From: Nematostella vectensis
Lineage: Eukaryota; Cnidaria; Anthozoa; Actiniaria; Edwardsiidae
NCBI RefSeq assembly: GCF_932526225.1
Contig: NC_064040.1
Coordinates: 13,368,856-13,432,855 of the forward strand
Direction: 5' to 3'
Length of the DNA stretch: 64,000 nucleotides
The notes under the pieces are model-generated. The model had not been told where the DNA came from. It was given only the letters and a program-made list of their open reading frames with translations, and did not search any database. Positions 35,301 to 46,497 of the stretch are shown here, piece by piece. Positions within the stretch are counted from its first letter, which is position 1, and each line of letters begins with the position of its first letter. The position numbers were made by a program, and so were the translations under genes.

Positions 35301-38300
35301 TAGCTGTCCTTCACTTTTCCCTTGTGTTGTTTCAGCAGCTTGACCGAAGTTCTGAACTGGTGCCTGATTACTCTCCATCCGTTGAACACTGGAGTCTGTT
35401 CTCTGAATTTGAGGCATGTCCGGTTCGCTAGCAGGGGTAATCGTAGTGGACGTGTGAACACTTCCATCATTTAATCTGTGTGCTTCTACAATCATACTTC
35501 CACTGACTTTATTATCGGCCGTGTCCGAAATTCGGTCCATGTCTCCTACACTTGACGACTGAATTGGGTCGGTGTTAAATGGACCATTCCCCTTGCGGCT
35601 CTTAAGGATCATCTTACCAAATTTCCCATCGGCCCCGTAACTGATCGGATCATCCATGTTGTGTACGAGCCCTGAGACATCCTCGTGCTCTGAGGAGGTG
35701 ATGCCCCCCTGACTTATGAGCGCCTTTAGCATGTTGCCGTTCCCAGTACTTGCTCCGCTTAGTTTGGTCTCGATGATGTTGTCGTCTTGTTCAGGGGTAT
35801 CCATAGCAATTTTGACATCCCGATTATGAGCATTGAAATCCTGGCTGATGCTCTTGACTTTGTTTCCATGGAACTGGACCTTGACCTTGACATTAACACG
35901 CTTCTCTGCTGAAGACTTGTGACCACTGACCTCTTTGCGCTTAACGGCTTGGTGATCGGAGTGATGATGATGGCGGTGATGATGATGATGGTGGTGGTGG
36001 TGGTGACGGTGCTTGGGTGTTACGCTTCGTTTGTTTTGTGATGCAGCCGCTCTTCTATGTCTCTCTACGATGCGTGGGACACCTCTGCGCGTCCTCTTGT
36101 AGTTCATCAGGTCTGCTTCCTCGTCATCCTTCACTTTTTCCTCCTCCTCCTCCTCGTCTCTTTGCTTGGTGACACAGTTCACTTTAGAAGGCTCGTCACA
36201 GCTCTTGATAAGTGCGTTGAATTTAAGACCATCGGGGCAAAACTTCTTGAAGGAACGGCCCTTTTTGCATTGATAATAGGCAGAGCAGTCCTTTGGGTCT
36301 GCGTATGTCCCGTCGGTCTTTCCCGCGCAGAACTTCTCATCCTCAGCTGCAAAAAGATTTTTATTTGAACTTAACGTGCACTGAGGCAAACCGGAGTAAT
36401 CGTCAAAATTTGACAAAGTTATCATAATCAAGATACATAATTTTGCAGAGTGCTGTCTATTTCTATCATTTATCTTTTTTTTCCGATTCTGCTCTCGTAT
36501 CATTGAGATATAAGGTACTTTTATGCGTTCCAGGCATCCCAGGAAAGCCGGTTTAACAGGATATAAAAAATAGACACAAGTGATTTTGAGGGTCATGAAT
36601 TTAAGATATAATTCGAAAGTTTTTACGGCTTCCGTTAAACTAGTTACCTGATTTTTTTTCCTACAAGAAGTGCTAGAAATAATAAATTGTCAATCGTTCT
36701 ACAACTGACCTGGAGTTGCTTTGCCCGGAGGAATGTTTCCTTGTCCAAAACACCGGATGCTGTTCGGGTCACCAACTAAAAAACGAAACATGTAATAGAA
36801 GAAACAGATTCTTTACTAGCATACTAATCACTTTAAATTACCTATGTTTATTTTTTTGTGTGTGCAACGCCAGGGAAAAAGGTCGGTCGATAAAATAAAG
36901 CCCGCTGTTGAATCCAGCAGGTCTTTAGAATCTGCTTTTTGCTTGATGGTCTTGGGTTTCATGTCGAGGCTCAGCGATTTCATAACGAGGATTGAGGGTT
37001 TATTTCGTGTACTTCAGCAATCCCGTCACATGCTTGAGATTAAGTACGTATAACCCGTCATTACCATCATGCCATTCTGTTTAATTTAAGCGCAACTGGG
37101 TTAAGATTAGCGCAACAGGGCTAGGGTAGCGCCACTGAGCTAGGATAAGCGCACCTGGGTAGGGGTATGAGCAACTGGGTAAGGATTAGGGCAGCTGGGC
37201 TAGGGTAAGCGCAACTGGTTTAAGGTTAGCGCAACAGGGCTAGGGTAAGCCCTACTAGGTTAGAGTAGTGCAATTGGGTTAGACTAGTGCAATTAGGTAA
37301 GGATATTCGCAACTGGTTTAGGGTAAGCGCTACTGGGTTAGGGTAAGAAAGTGGAACGCTCAGTTAGACTACCGTTGTCTACTTCCATACTCAAACGATC
37401 TTGCTAAATTCTTATACATGTCCTATGATTGGTTGTGACACAGCTCATATAAACTACCCACCCCTTCCCCGCTAGTTACCTGTTAGTCCAGAAAATTGCA
37501 CATCTGTCGGAAAGCTCTCGTCGTTCTTGAGTGACGTCACCACCGTTTCTAGCTGCTCATTGGCCACGCTTGTTAGCCTCACTTTCATGGGGATAGAAAC
37601 TTTCCCCAGTCCTTCGCTGGAAAAGTAGTTATCATCTGTCCTTTTCAAGCAGTACCAGTCTCCTGTTACGGTGTTGAAGACTTCCATTCCTGCCACAGGG
37701 ATCCTGTAAACAAAGTACTCCTTTTGTAAAAATTTTGCTCAAATTAGGACTCTAATGAAACAAACAAGGAATTATAAATGAACCAGTTTCAACACTTCGA
37801 AATTTAGGTTATCGGAACACTGCATGCCCATGCTACTGTCACGCCTACCTCTCTAATCATCTAGATGTCACTTGTCAGTTTGTCTTTATGTTCCTGTCTT
37901 ATCATTGTCTTACATTGTGTTCTGGTCTTCTCATTGTCTTAGTTTAAATTTTTTTCTTGTCAATGTGGCTGACTTAGTGCCCCTGTTGTGTCATTGTTAG
38001 TCTAGCTTTGTTTTCTTTGCTCATCATTGTGTCTTACTTTGTGTTTCTGGCCTGCAGCTTGAAGCAGTACTCGTTGCTTCCAGTGAATCTCAGCTGAATC
38101 TTTCCCGGGCTCCCTTGAACTGTCGGGCACTCAACAGCCTTGAACTGGATCTTATATTCGCCGTCGTCATCGATGGGCAAATATAGATCAACGTCTCCTG
38201 CATCCAATCATAGTTTCAAATATTACTTCTTTTATCTAGTTTCAATTATTACTTATTTTATCTAGTTTCTAGGTACATGCACCTTCTCGTCAAAGCTGCA

Positions 38301-40560
38301 ATGTCACCAGTTTACCGATGATTTTCAACGGAAAACGAGACAAATATTTCAAAATTGTAAAAGCATGGATGGCCTGTTGAATAGCACGGATTCTAATAGA
38401 TTCTTTTGTCTTTTGTCGCTTGAGGTTTTCGTCCGGAAGTAAACTCGTACGATTGCCGCTTTAAGAACAAGACCATGTTTCTTTTGCGAGTCATAAATAT
38501 CAAACGCGAAATTAATTGTTTTGCATTCTCCGATTTCACCCTACGTATATTAATGAAAGCTACACCTTTGCCTTACACTTTGCCTCGCCCTTAATTTAAT
38601 AAAACTGCACATTCCATATCTGTACTGACGAGTATTTAATTGCATGTTTTTAAAACACAAGTGAAAAAATCCACATGTATGATTATCTAAATACTAAATA
38701 TGAACATGCAAATTTCAAAATTTAAATTGAAACGTCTCTAAAAGACTGTTATGTATTGTTCATTGATTGATGTTTCCATAGAGATAGTGTGCTTGCCCGG
38801 GAGATCGCGCCGAACTTGTCGAGCTCGGTTGTTGAAAGATAAAGCTCAGTGTTGTGTTTAGAGTAGAGCTGAGAATTGTGTCTTCAGGTTTTGACAAAGA
38901 CCTTCTTGGTCAAAATCGTCCCAAAAAAGCTTATGATCTCGACTCGATTTGTATCTGTGCCTCCGTAACTCCAAAAAGCTGTAGAGATGAGCTTTTATAT
39001 TGTTTTTATTAACTGTCCACATACCTTGTTGGCACGTTCTGCAAAGATCATGAACCACGCCCTTGATGGTACCGGTGACAGGTGCATTACCCTTCCTCCC
39101 AGCAATGGCGGGCTCCCCTGACCCTGTAATCTCCACGCACATGCCACACCCAAGGGACCCCTGGTAGTCGTCCTGTCCCACCGCGATCCTAACCCAACCA
39201 GGCTCCCTAGACAGCGGTGATAGTGGGTCTAGTGCGCATGCCCCGCCGCCGGTGTATTTGTCATAATAGGTAGCCTGTAGGAAAAGTACATTCGCGTATC
39301 TCTCAGACAAGGGGAACCTATATATTCGTGTACATACAAACCATATAATGGCAAGACAGTGTATTTTAGCCCAATGTACTAAGCTTTATGGTAAAAACAA
39401 CAATCCGACTTTTATTTGATCTTTAACTTATTAATTAATTTGATTCTCACTTGGACGTAAGCGCACGAGTAAGTGCAAGAGAACGCAACTGCTTGATTTT
39501 ATTGCGCTTTCGCTTGTGTTTAATCGTTTCTCACGTGTGTTGCGCTTCCGTTTGCCCTTACGCTTGCGTCCTAGTGAGATCCAGCCTTTATACAGTCAAT
39601 AGAAAAATCTGAGTCACGTCTATACGGTTGTTTGGAAAATAAGTAAGGACAGTAAAGCAGCGAGAAAGTTAAGACAAAGCTTTTACCTTGCCACGGGATG
39701 GCTTTGTGAATCTGTCGTAAACTGACTGAACGTTCACCATCGTTGTATCTCTCTTTGACGCGATAACATCCTACAAACAATAGAAAAAAATACACCGATT
39801 GTTAGTAGAATGAGTGATTTTCATTAAGTATCTACATGACTCAGAGTTTTTCAAAGTCTTTCTATGGTAATGACCAGAAAATGATATGCTTTCTTATGAT
39901 CAAAATACAAAGCAATAAGAGCAGCAATAATTTATTTGCAACGGATCAGGACAATCACGCCGCCATTTTATGCTCCCGCTGAATGTCTAGCCACACAAAG
40001 CATCATTCCCATCGGCCATTTCAAGCAAGTAAACAATATATTTTCATTCAAATATCGTCAATAACATATCAGACTTCATTTGTAGATTGTTATTTTGAAG
40101 TTTCCATGCGAATAAACCGCTGTATTTCTATGATAAACAATAAAAAAGAAGTGGGTGATCGACATTCTTTAAGTTCAAATCGTCACCCTTACAGTAGCTT
40201 TGATAACAGGTTACAAAACTTATCTAAAACCTTTTCTATCCCAATGTACAAATAAAATTATCCATCTTCTTAACTACCAACGAAGGCGTCAGCTGGAGTT
40301 GTACTCACTTTTTTCACATGATCATGGTTCGGTCAGGACCCCTCGAACCCCTTCCACACCCCCCTGGGGACACGCTTTTGTTAGTACCATTTTTAACTAT
40401 TGGCGCGTTTTGGCGTTTTAATTTGATTTTTTTTTTTTTGCGGTATTTTTTTTGCACAATAAGAAGTGAGGCGACAAAATGGTCGCTTATTGGAGTCTAC
40501 CTTTGCTTGACTGAATCCGGAGCAGGCTAGTAGGGACCACAAGATCCCAGCAAACAACAT
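29041..40560 (-). CDS. Secreted expansin-like protein with chitin-binding type 2 domains (10 coding exons)
   Basis: Coding exons on the minus strand: 40501-40560, 39687-39770, 39025-39274, 38038-38197, 37480-37703, 36710-36775, 33729-36346, 32783-33485, 32242-32514, 29041-29336. Every junction has GT-AG and the phases match (0,0,1,2,1,1,0,1,1), giving 1577 residues. Order: signal peptide (1-19), expansin double-psi barrel (about 49-140), expansin second domain (about 141-260), six-Cys chitin-binding type 2 domain (288-339), a furin-like KRTRRG site, His run (about 394-413), acidic Ser/Gln/Gly-rich stretch with ~27-residue repeats (629-731), Met/Gly-rich stretch (about 1223-1348), Lys/Glu/Ser-rich stretch, and a second four-Cys chitin-binding-like domain (1486 onward). 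Expansins loosen polysaccharide networks without hydrolysis; with peritrophin-type domains the substrate here is more likely chitin in an extracellular matrix. A 5'-UTR intron acceptor is likely just before the ATG (ttgcgcacag). Alternatives: two adjacent genes, or exon skipping. Confidence 0.8.
29521..32130. repeat. 40-bp minisatellite array A, about 65 copies
   Basis: The unit is cctgatgcctgcctagtgat followed by ggtcctacatgtccctccac. It runs for 2610 bp with point variants (gtgat/gtaat, ccac/ccat/cctt) but no net length change. It fills most of intron 9 of the expansin/chitin-binding gene (29337-32241). The same unit, reversed, makes the array at 43341-44860. Confidence 0.98.
32783..33485 (-). 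CDS. Exon 8: Met/Gly-rich segment
   Basis: Begins EMEQTINGVPK at a phase-0 acceptor. The centre is extreme in Met and Gly, with GGMMGN units repeated five times, followed by Gln/Met-rich and then Lys/Glu-rich sequence. There is no known domain. Met-rich and His-rich stretches in one secreted protein could bind metal ions (inference). The frame is uninterrupted over 703 bp despite its composition. Confidence 0.75.
33729..36346 (-). CDS. Exon 7: chitin-binding domain plus long disordered region
   Basis: A 2618-bp exon. The first 58 residues form a complete peritrophin-A/CBM14 domain with six Cys (288, 302, 308, 318, 331, 339) and the aromatic YYQC core. It begins right at a phase-1 intron, as does the domain in exon 10, suggesting exon shuffling. 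The remaining roughly 815 residues are low complexity: a Glu run, KRTRRG, a His run, then Ser/Gln/Asn/Gly-rich sequence with four imperfect ~27-residue repeats built on PQH...HPPDHTQG (34998-35306). Such regions are typical of extracellular matrix or mucus proteins. Confidence 0.85.
37087..37349. repeat. ~21-bp degenerate repeat with GGTTAGGG blocks
   Basis: About 12 diverged units based on gcgcaactgggttagggtaa, lying in intron 5 of the expansin gene. The ggttaggg core matches the metazoan telomere hexamer by sequence, but the longer period argues for an ordinary minisatellite. Confidence 0.75.
39025..39274 (-). CDS. Exon 3: expansin double-psi beta-barrel
   Basis: Starts directly with ATYYDKYTGGGAC, the usual opening of expansin barrels, and continues through GSLGCGMCVEITG to VVHDLCRTCQQG. 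The Asp of VHDLC occupies the position of the conserved Asp required in expansins (Asp82 in the Bacillus homologue). Exon 4 (38038-38197) then gives GDVDL, the expected next motif, and exon 5 (37480-37703) carries the beta-rich second domain with WYCLKR. The conserved Cys pattern (GAC, GCGMC, LCRTC) is as in eukaryotic expansins. Confidence 0.85.
39445..39579. mobile_element. MITE, 135 bp, in intron 2 of the expansin gene
   Basis: Terminal inverted repeats: tctcacttggacgtaagcgc on the left against the reverse complement of the right end (tctcactaggacgcaagcgt). A half copy lies at 25943-26022. No coding capacity. Confidence 0.7.
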
Positions 40561-43049
40561 GACGTCGGACGCACTGCACCTGTGCGCAAAAAGAAAACAT
40601 AACAGAAGCCTTACGCTACGACGACAACAGTAAGGAGTTACGTTACCAAAAATGCTTTTACACATAGCGCTCAATTCTGAACTAGTCTCGATAAAATTAA
40701 TTTATCGGTTTTCATAGTTCCAAAAATGGTAAAGACTTAGGAAGAAAAGCTTATAACCTTATAAAGAAAGCATATTTCTACCATAGTGGAACGGCAGAAA
40801 ACAAATTCAAAGAGCCATGTGTCTGTCTGAAACATTCCAGTGGTTGCCACGACGTGGAAACATCAAGTTTCACGGTCTAGCGAGGACGGGATCGTATATG
40901 CGCTAAAGATCAGACTATCCTTGTTTTACTATGTTAGAAAAAAAAAATTAGGCTTTTCTATACTTTTTGGGACTAAAAAAAGAATAAATTTTATCACAAC
41001 TAGTTTAGAATTGAATGCTAAGCATGAAAGAGTTATTGGGGATCCCGTTCACACTGCCGTAACAGTCGTATAGTTGCTGAAATTCCCTACCTGCTTGTGT
41101 AGGGCAATATCAGTTACTGTTTAGAAGGTTGTCGTTCACAGGAGATCCGACCTCATTGGTGACGTTTATAACGTGACCACATTCTTGCATCCCCCTTGGA
41201 ACATACCTGACACCACACCTACCAAGTTTGGTTGCCATACGAAATGTCTTTTTGGGACGGACACTATTTTTGAAAATGACGGATGGACGGACATCGCGTC
41301 ACGAAAGCTCGAGTTGATGGTTTTCCAATATTTGCCACAAATTTTTTTGATTACCACGTTTTCTTAGTATTCGGTCCCTTACCACATCGTTTTCACTGCA
41401 GAGCATTTTCAGCGACTAGTAAGTAGCTTGTTCGACGCTTCGAGGCAGCGTAGAAAGTTAAAGTTTAGAACAGTTAAAGGCTTGTTGACTCATTGCCTTC
41501 TTGCAAAATTAAAAGCTCTTCAGCGTTCATTCGCTGGTCAAAGCTATTGACCTTACCTGTCTTTAGCAAAACCACATTTTTACATTTATCAAACACGGGT
41601 TTGAGTCTAAACTAATTAACAGGAAAATTGCTAAAAAGGTTAGAAGATAGGGAGGGAGGGAGAGGGACTCTAATTTAGTTGCTTGTTTTCAGTATAATTT
41701 GTAGAGATAGGAGGTACCTCGTGAAACTACTATGTATTATTAATATCAACAAGGAAATTAATAAATCTGACTAAAGAAAGCATTTCCCAAAAGCGTTTTA
41801 TTTTATTTCATTATATTATATTTGTTCTTGATTTGTTTTATTTCTGTTTCCTTTATCTGTGTTTTAGACAATCTTTCAATGTTAAATGCTTATTTAATTA
41901 GCTTATGTAATTATAGCATAATAATAACAATGGAATCACGGGTCCAAATTCTTTTTTTTTTACGATAGGCCTAAAAGCTGATCATAATATTCTTAGCTTC
42001 CATGTTTTATAGAGTAAAATATTTTCATTTTTTTATAGTTTTGGAAAATATCATTACAATAACAGAGGCTTTTGTCACTAATAATTCAATTACCTCCCTT
42101 AATTACCTAGAATAATCTGGCATTGACTAAAGGGCAAAAATGGATTGAAAACAAAAATAGTTTCTAAAAACTATATCTAGCTATTGTTAAAAAACCAAAA
42201 ACATAATTAAAACAAATTGAAACATTTTTCTTGTCAAATCCGTCATCTTGTTTTTGTGTAGTTGAATAAGTATTTAAGGGGATTTTTTCAGCGTTTTAAA
42301 GAAATAGACGTCTTACGGAGAAGATTCGATTACTTATCTTTTTTTCTTTTAATAGTGTTTTGATCTCACTCACCTCAATTTAGTTCGTATTGGCAGCCGT
42401 CTTACGCTTCAAATATATTCATTCTCCGATATCCTGAACACTGAATTTTCAAGCGACCGCAAGAGCTGCCGGTAATGTAGATCTCAGGAGCCCGCAATGC
42501 ATTTCATAAAGGATTAATGTCACGCGCTCAAGGGCAAAGGTCACACAAGGATCGGGTCTCACAGTGTCTCACAGTGAAGGGTACTTGATACTATCAATCA
42601 ATGGCAGTCGCGCGAGCGCGCGGTTAACCTGTGGTGTTCTAAAAGAGCCAGGGCCTGGGCCTGTTTCAAAATGTCGGCCTGCAAAATTGCAGAAAACATT
42701 AACTTAGGTGAAGATTGTCGACGTACGCTGTTCTAGAGAGATAAAAAAAAAGCGAAATACTGATTGAAGCGGACTTCCAAATGTCCTTTTAAGTAATTGA
42801 CCGAACGAGCTAGAAAAACGACAGTTTTCAAAACAAAATGCCGCGTGCTAAGAAAATCGTGGGCTCCCTGCAACACAAACAGTGAGCTTACACATTATTT
42901 TCTCGATTTGTTCTATTAAAAAATATTGTTATCGATTGAAAATGCGCTTTCAGATTCAGTACATAATCATATAAAATACATTGTAGCATACAAGACATTA
43001 AATGACTTTGCACTCGATTGCATGAAGAACAAACTTGTCAAAGTCTCCC
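40561..43049. other. Upstream region of the expansin gene
   Basis: Should contain the promoter and any non-coding first exon, since a splice acceptor lies 19 bp before the ATG on the minus strand, but I cannot place them. Otherwise AT-rich with no recognisable gene. Confidence 0.4.
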
Positions 43050-43190
43050 TAGCCTACTTGCGGGCGTTAACGCGGTGTTTTTGTTAGGTTTTTCGCTATG
43101 CGCCAAGTCAAAATCAAGATGGCGGCCATGACTTGGCGCATAGCAAAAAACCTAACGAAAAACACCGGGTAAACGCCCGCAAGTTGGCTA
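43050..43190. mobile_element. Long hairpin (foldback) element, ~60-bp arms
   Basis: The arms 43050-43110 and 43129-43190 are almost perfect reverse complements (tagcc..cttgcgggcgtt at the ends, ctatgcgccaagtca at the centre) around an 18-bp loop. The ends read TAGCC/GGCTA, so a TA target duplication, as for mariner-type elements, is possible. No coding capacity. Confidence 0.8.
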
Positions 43191-43340
43191 AATTCTCGGA
43201 GATTCAAGAAAGAAACAAAAGAAAAATCAAACAATGACCTGTGCCTCCCATGCTGTAATTGTATGTTTGATAAAAAACGTTATTAGTGTTGCAAAAATCC
43301 ATCGACCCTTGGGTTTGTCTTCTTCTTCTCTTTCAGTGCC

Positions 43341-44860
43341 AAGGACATGTAGGACCATCACTAGACAAGCATTAGGGTGGGGGAACATGTAGAATCATCG
43401 CTAGACAGGCATCACGGAGAAGGGACATGTAGGACCATCACTAGGCAGGTATAAGGGTGGAGGGACATGTAGGACCATCACTAGGCAGGCGTCAGGGTGG
43501 AGGGACATGTAGGACCATCAGTAGGCAGGCATCAGGTTGGAGGGACATGTAGGACCATTACTAGGCAGGCATCAGGATGGAGGGTCATGTAGGACCATTA
43601 CTAGGCAGGCATCAGGGTGGAGGGACACGTAGAACCATTACTAGGCAGGCATCAGGATGGAGGGACATGTAGGACCATTACTAGGCAGGCATCAGGGTGG
43701 AGGGACATGTAGGACCATCACTAGGCAGGCATCAGGGTTGAGGGACATGTAGGACCATTACTAGGCAGGTATAAGGGTGGAGGGACATGTAGGACCATCA
43801 CTAGGCAGGCGTCAGGGTGGAGGGACATGTAGGACCATCAGTAGGCAGGCATCAGGGTGGAGGGACATGTAGGACCATTACTAGGCAGGCATCAGGATGG
43901 AGGGTCATGTAGGACCATTACTAGGCAGGCATCAGGGTGTAGGGACACGTAGAACCATTACTAGGCAGGCATCAGGATGGAGGGACATGTAGGACCATTA
44001 CTAGGCAGGCATCAGGGTGGAGGGACATGTAGGACCATCACTAGGCAGGCATCAGGGTTGAGGGACATGTAGGACCATTACTAGGCAGGCATCAGGATGA
44101 AGGGACATGTAGGACCATTACTAGGCAGGCATCAGGGTGGAGGGACATGTAGGACCATTACTAGGCAGGCATCAGGGTAGAGGGACATGTAGGACCATTA
44201 CTAGGCATGCATCAGGATGGAGGGACATGTAGGACCATCAGTAGGCAGGCATCAGGGTGGAGGGACATGTAGGACCATTACTAGGCAGGCATCAGGATGG
44301 AGGGACATGTAGGGCCATTACTAGGCAGGCATCAGGGTGGAGGGACATGTAGGACCATTACTAGGCAGGCATCAGGGTGGAGGGACATGTAGGACCTTTA
44401 CTAGGCAGGCATCAGGGTGGAGGGACATGTAGGACCATAACTAGGCAGGCATCAGGGTGGAGGGACATGTAGGACCATTACTAGGCAGGCATCAGGATGG
44501 AGGAACATGTAGGACCTTTACTAGGCAGGCATCAGGGTGGAGGGACATGTAGGAACATCACTAGGCAGGCATCAGGGTGGAGGGACATGTAGGACCATTA
44601 CTAGGCAGGCATTAGGGTGGAGGGACATGTAGGACCATTACTAGGCAGGCATCAGGGTGGAGGGACATGTAGGACCATCACTAGGCAGGCATCAGGGTGG
44701 AGGGACATGTAGGATCATCACTAGGCAGGCATCAGGATGGAGGGACATGTAGGACCATCACTAGGCAGGCATCAGGATGGAGGGGCATGTAGGACCATCA
44801 CTAGGCAGTCATCAGGATGGAGGGGCATGTAGGACCATCACTAGGCAGGCATCAAGGTGC
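43341..44860. repeat. 40-bp minisatellite array B, 38 copies, inverted relative to array A
   Basis: The unit agggacatgtaggaccatta plus ctaggcaggcatcagggtgg is the exact reverse complement of the array A consensus. It spans 1520 bp with no net indels. An eight-unit block is duplicated: 43441-43760 and 43761-44080 share the same order of variant units (ataagg, gtcagg, gtaggc, agggtc, ggacacgtagaacc). Confidence 0.98.
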
Positions 44861-45402
44861 AGACCATGAGTTTTAATGAGCATATCGCGCGACATCAAAA
44901 ATATAATATAAAAAAAAAACACTATCGCTGGCTACCTCCTTTCATTACTACACTTCGGTAGCCGCACCTAAGGCGCAAAAACAACAAAACACCATATGTG
45001 TGTGACTCGTGCTGCGTGCCTGCGAACTGGTTCCACTACACATTTTATTAGAAATCCAACGTGGTGTATAAATACAATGCAGAAAAAATTCTTAACTTTT
45101 TACTGTATATCTCTCCAGCCCAAGCCTGTACTAGGGAACGTTCTTCGTCATTGCAAATATTTTTTCTAGCAACCTGGCAACAACAAATTGTCATTGTTAT
45201 TTCTCACAGATATAGCATACCTTCTCTGCTGCGACCTTACCAAGAGACCCCACGAAAAATGCTAATCAGCTATTGATGACCTCGACTGCGCATGCGGGAC
45301 TGATGCAAATGTCCATTTAGCACAATTATACCGCTTTTCTAGAATGTTAACATGCATAAAACACATTGTATGACAGTAACGTGATCAATTATTGCGGGTA
45401 TT
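44861..45402. other. Intergenic, nothing recognised
   Basis: Short open frames only, with no domain or repeat seen. Confidence 0.45.
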
Positions 45403-46401
45403 TTGTTTCCGGAAAGAATATATGCTAAAATTTGCCTCACTGATAGATCTGAATGGTGGCACCAGCTCATTGACAGCAGCACCCCCACTACTGATGCATT
45501 ATGTGAAAAATTTAACACATTCCTAGAAAATTTTACCTCTCACTTCGCCTCCCTAGACTTAGATGCCTGTACGACTACCCTCCTTGTCCTACCGGATTTC
45601 CTTGTGTCCGATCACCCAAGGCTCTTTGCTCAATCAAAGCAAAGAGGCCGTCTGGTCCTGACCCTATACCATCCCGCCTATGGAAGGAGTTTGCTTACGA
45701 ACTTGCCCCCGTCGTGGCCAACATATACAACAGCTCTCTAAAGGAGGGACATGTGCCCAAGCGCCTGAAGTCCTCGTACATCACCCCCACATCCAAGGTC
45801 TCGCCCCAAAGGTGATCGAGGAAGACCTGAGGCCGATCACGCTGACATCCCCCCTAGCGGAGATCTTAGAAGGGTTCTCCCTGGATCTGCTTACATCACA
45901 AGTAATTAAAAAACTTGACAGTTTTCCGTGAGTGGGAAGAGCACGACCCTTGCGTTAGTGTATATGCTTCATGTTATTCTAGAGGCACTTGACAGAGGCA
46001 ACAATTTATGTTAGAATTTTCTTCGCTGACTTCAGCAAGGGGTTCGACTTAGTAGACCACCACTCCTTGCTGAGCGTAATGCGTTCACTAGATGTCCACC
46101 CTGTTATAACTAGATTTTTTTTTCTTTCCTAACGGATAGATCACAGCGCGTAAGAATAGGAAGCTCATTGTCTATGCCTGTGTCCCCCATTAGGGGGAAT
46201 CCCTCAGGGGACCAAGCTCGCACCACTGCTTTTCGCGATATTAGCAAACAAGCTAGTAGCACAATGGCCAGCACGTATAAAATATAGTGTGCGATTTCAG
46301 TAATGTTGTGTAAAGTAGTGCATGACCCTTCACTGTAATTCAGACTTTAGTCTGCGAGAGTGTCGTAATAAACTATTATTATTATATTATTATTATTATT
46401 T
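45403..46401 (+). mobile_element. Truncated LINE (L2/CR1-type) reverse transcriptase remnant
   Basis: Conserved reverse-transcriptase blocks survive across frameshifts: a KRPSGPDPIP block, LAPVVANIYNSS, VIEEDLRPITLTSPLAEILEGF, then FFADFSKGFDLVDHH, LTDRSQRVRIGS and a degraded GNPSGDQ in place of GIPQGT. It is truncated at the 5' end, lacks an intact active-site Asp pair, and ends in an (ATT)n tail at about 46371-46401, as expected for L2/CR1 elements. Non-functional. Confidence 0.85.
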
Positions 46402-46430
46402 CATGTTAGCAAAAAGCTTTTCGATCGTTA

Positions 46431-46492
46431 CGATAGCGATAGCGCTGCGAACACTTGTCTTTGACCGCGGGTTCGATTCCCACTGAGGCCGC
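46431..46492 (+). repeat. tRNA-like 3' half / SINE remnant
   Basis: GGTTCGATTCC at 46470-46480 is a near-perfect B box / T-arm, inside a 'gcgggttcgattcccac' stem-loop and followed by a short acceptor-like stretch and a T run. No A box or 5' half can be recognised, so it is a tRNA pseudogene or SINE fragment. Confidence 0.4.
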
Positions 46493-46497
46493 TAATA

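Noticed and set aside
33349-36368. Several plus-strand frames across the expansin gene exons
   Set aside because: Shadows of the long minus-strand exons 7 and 8, produced by their skewed composition.
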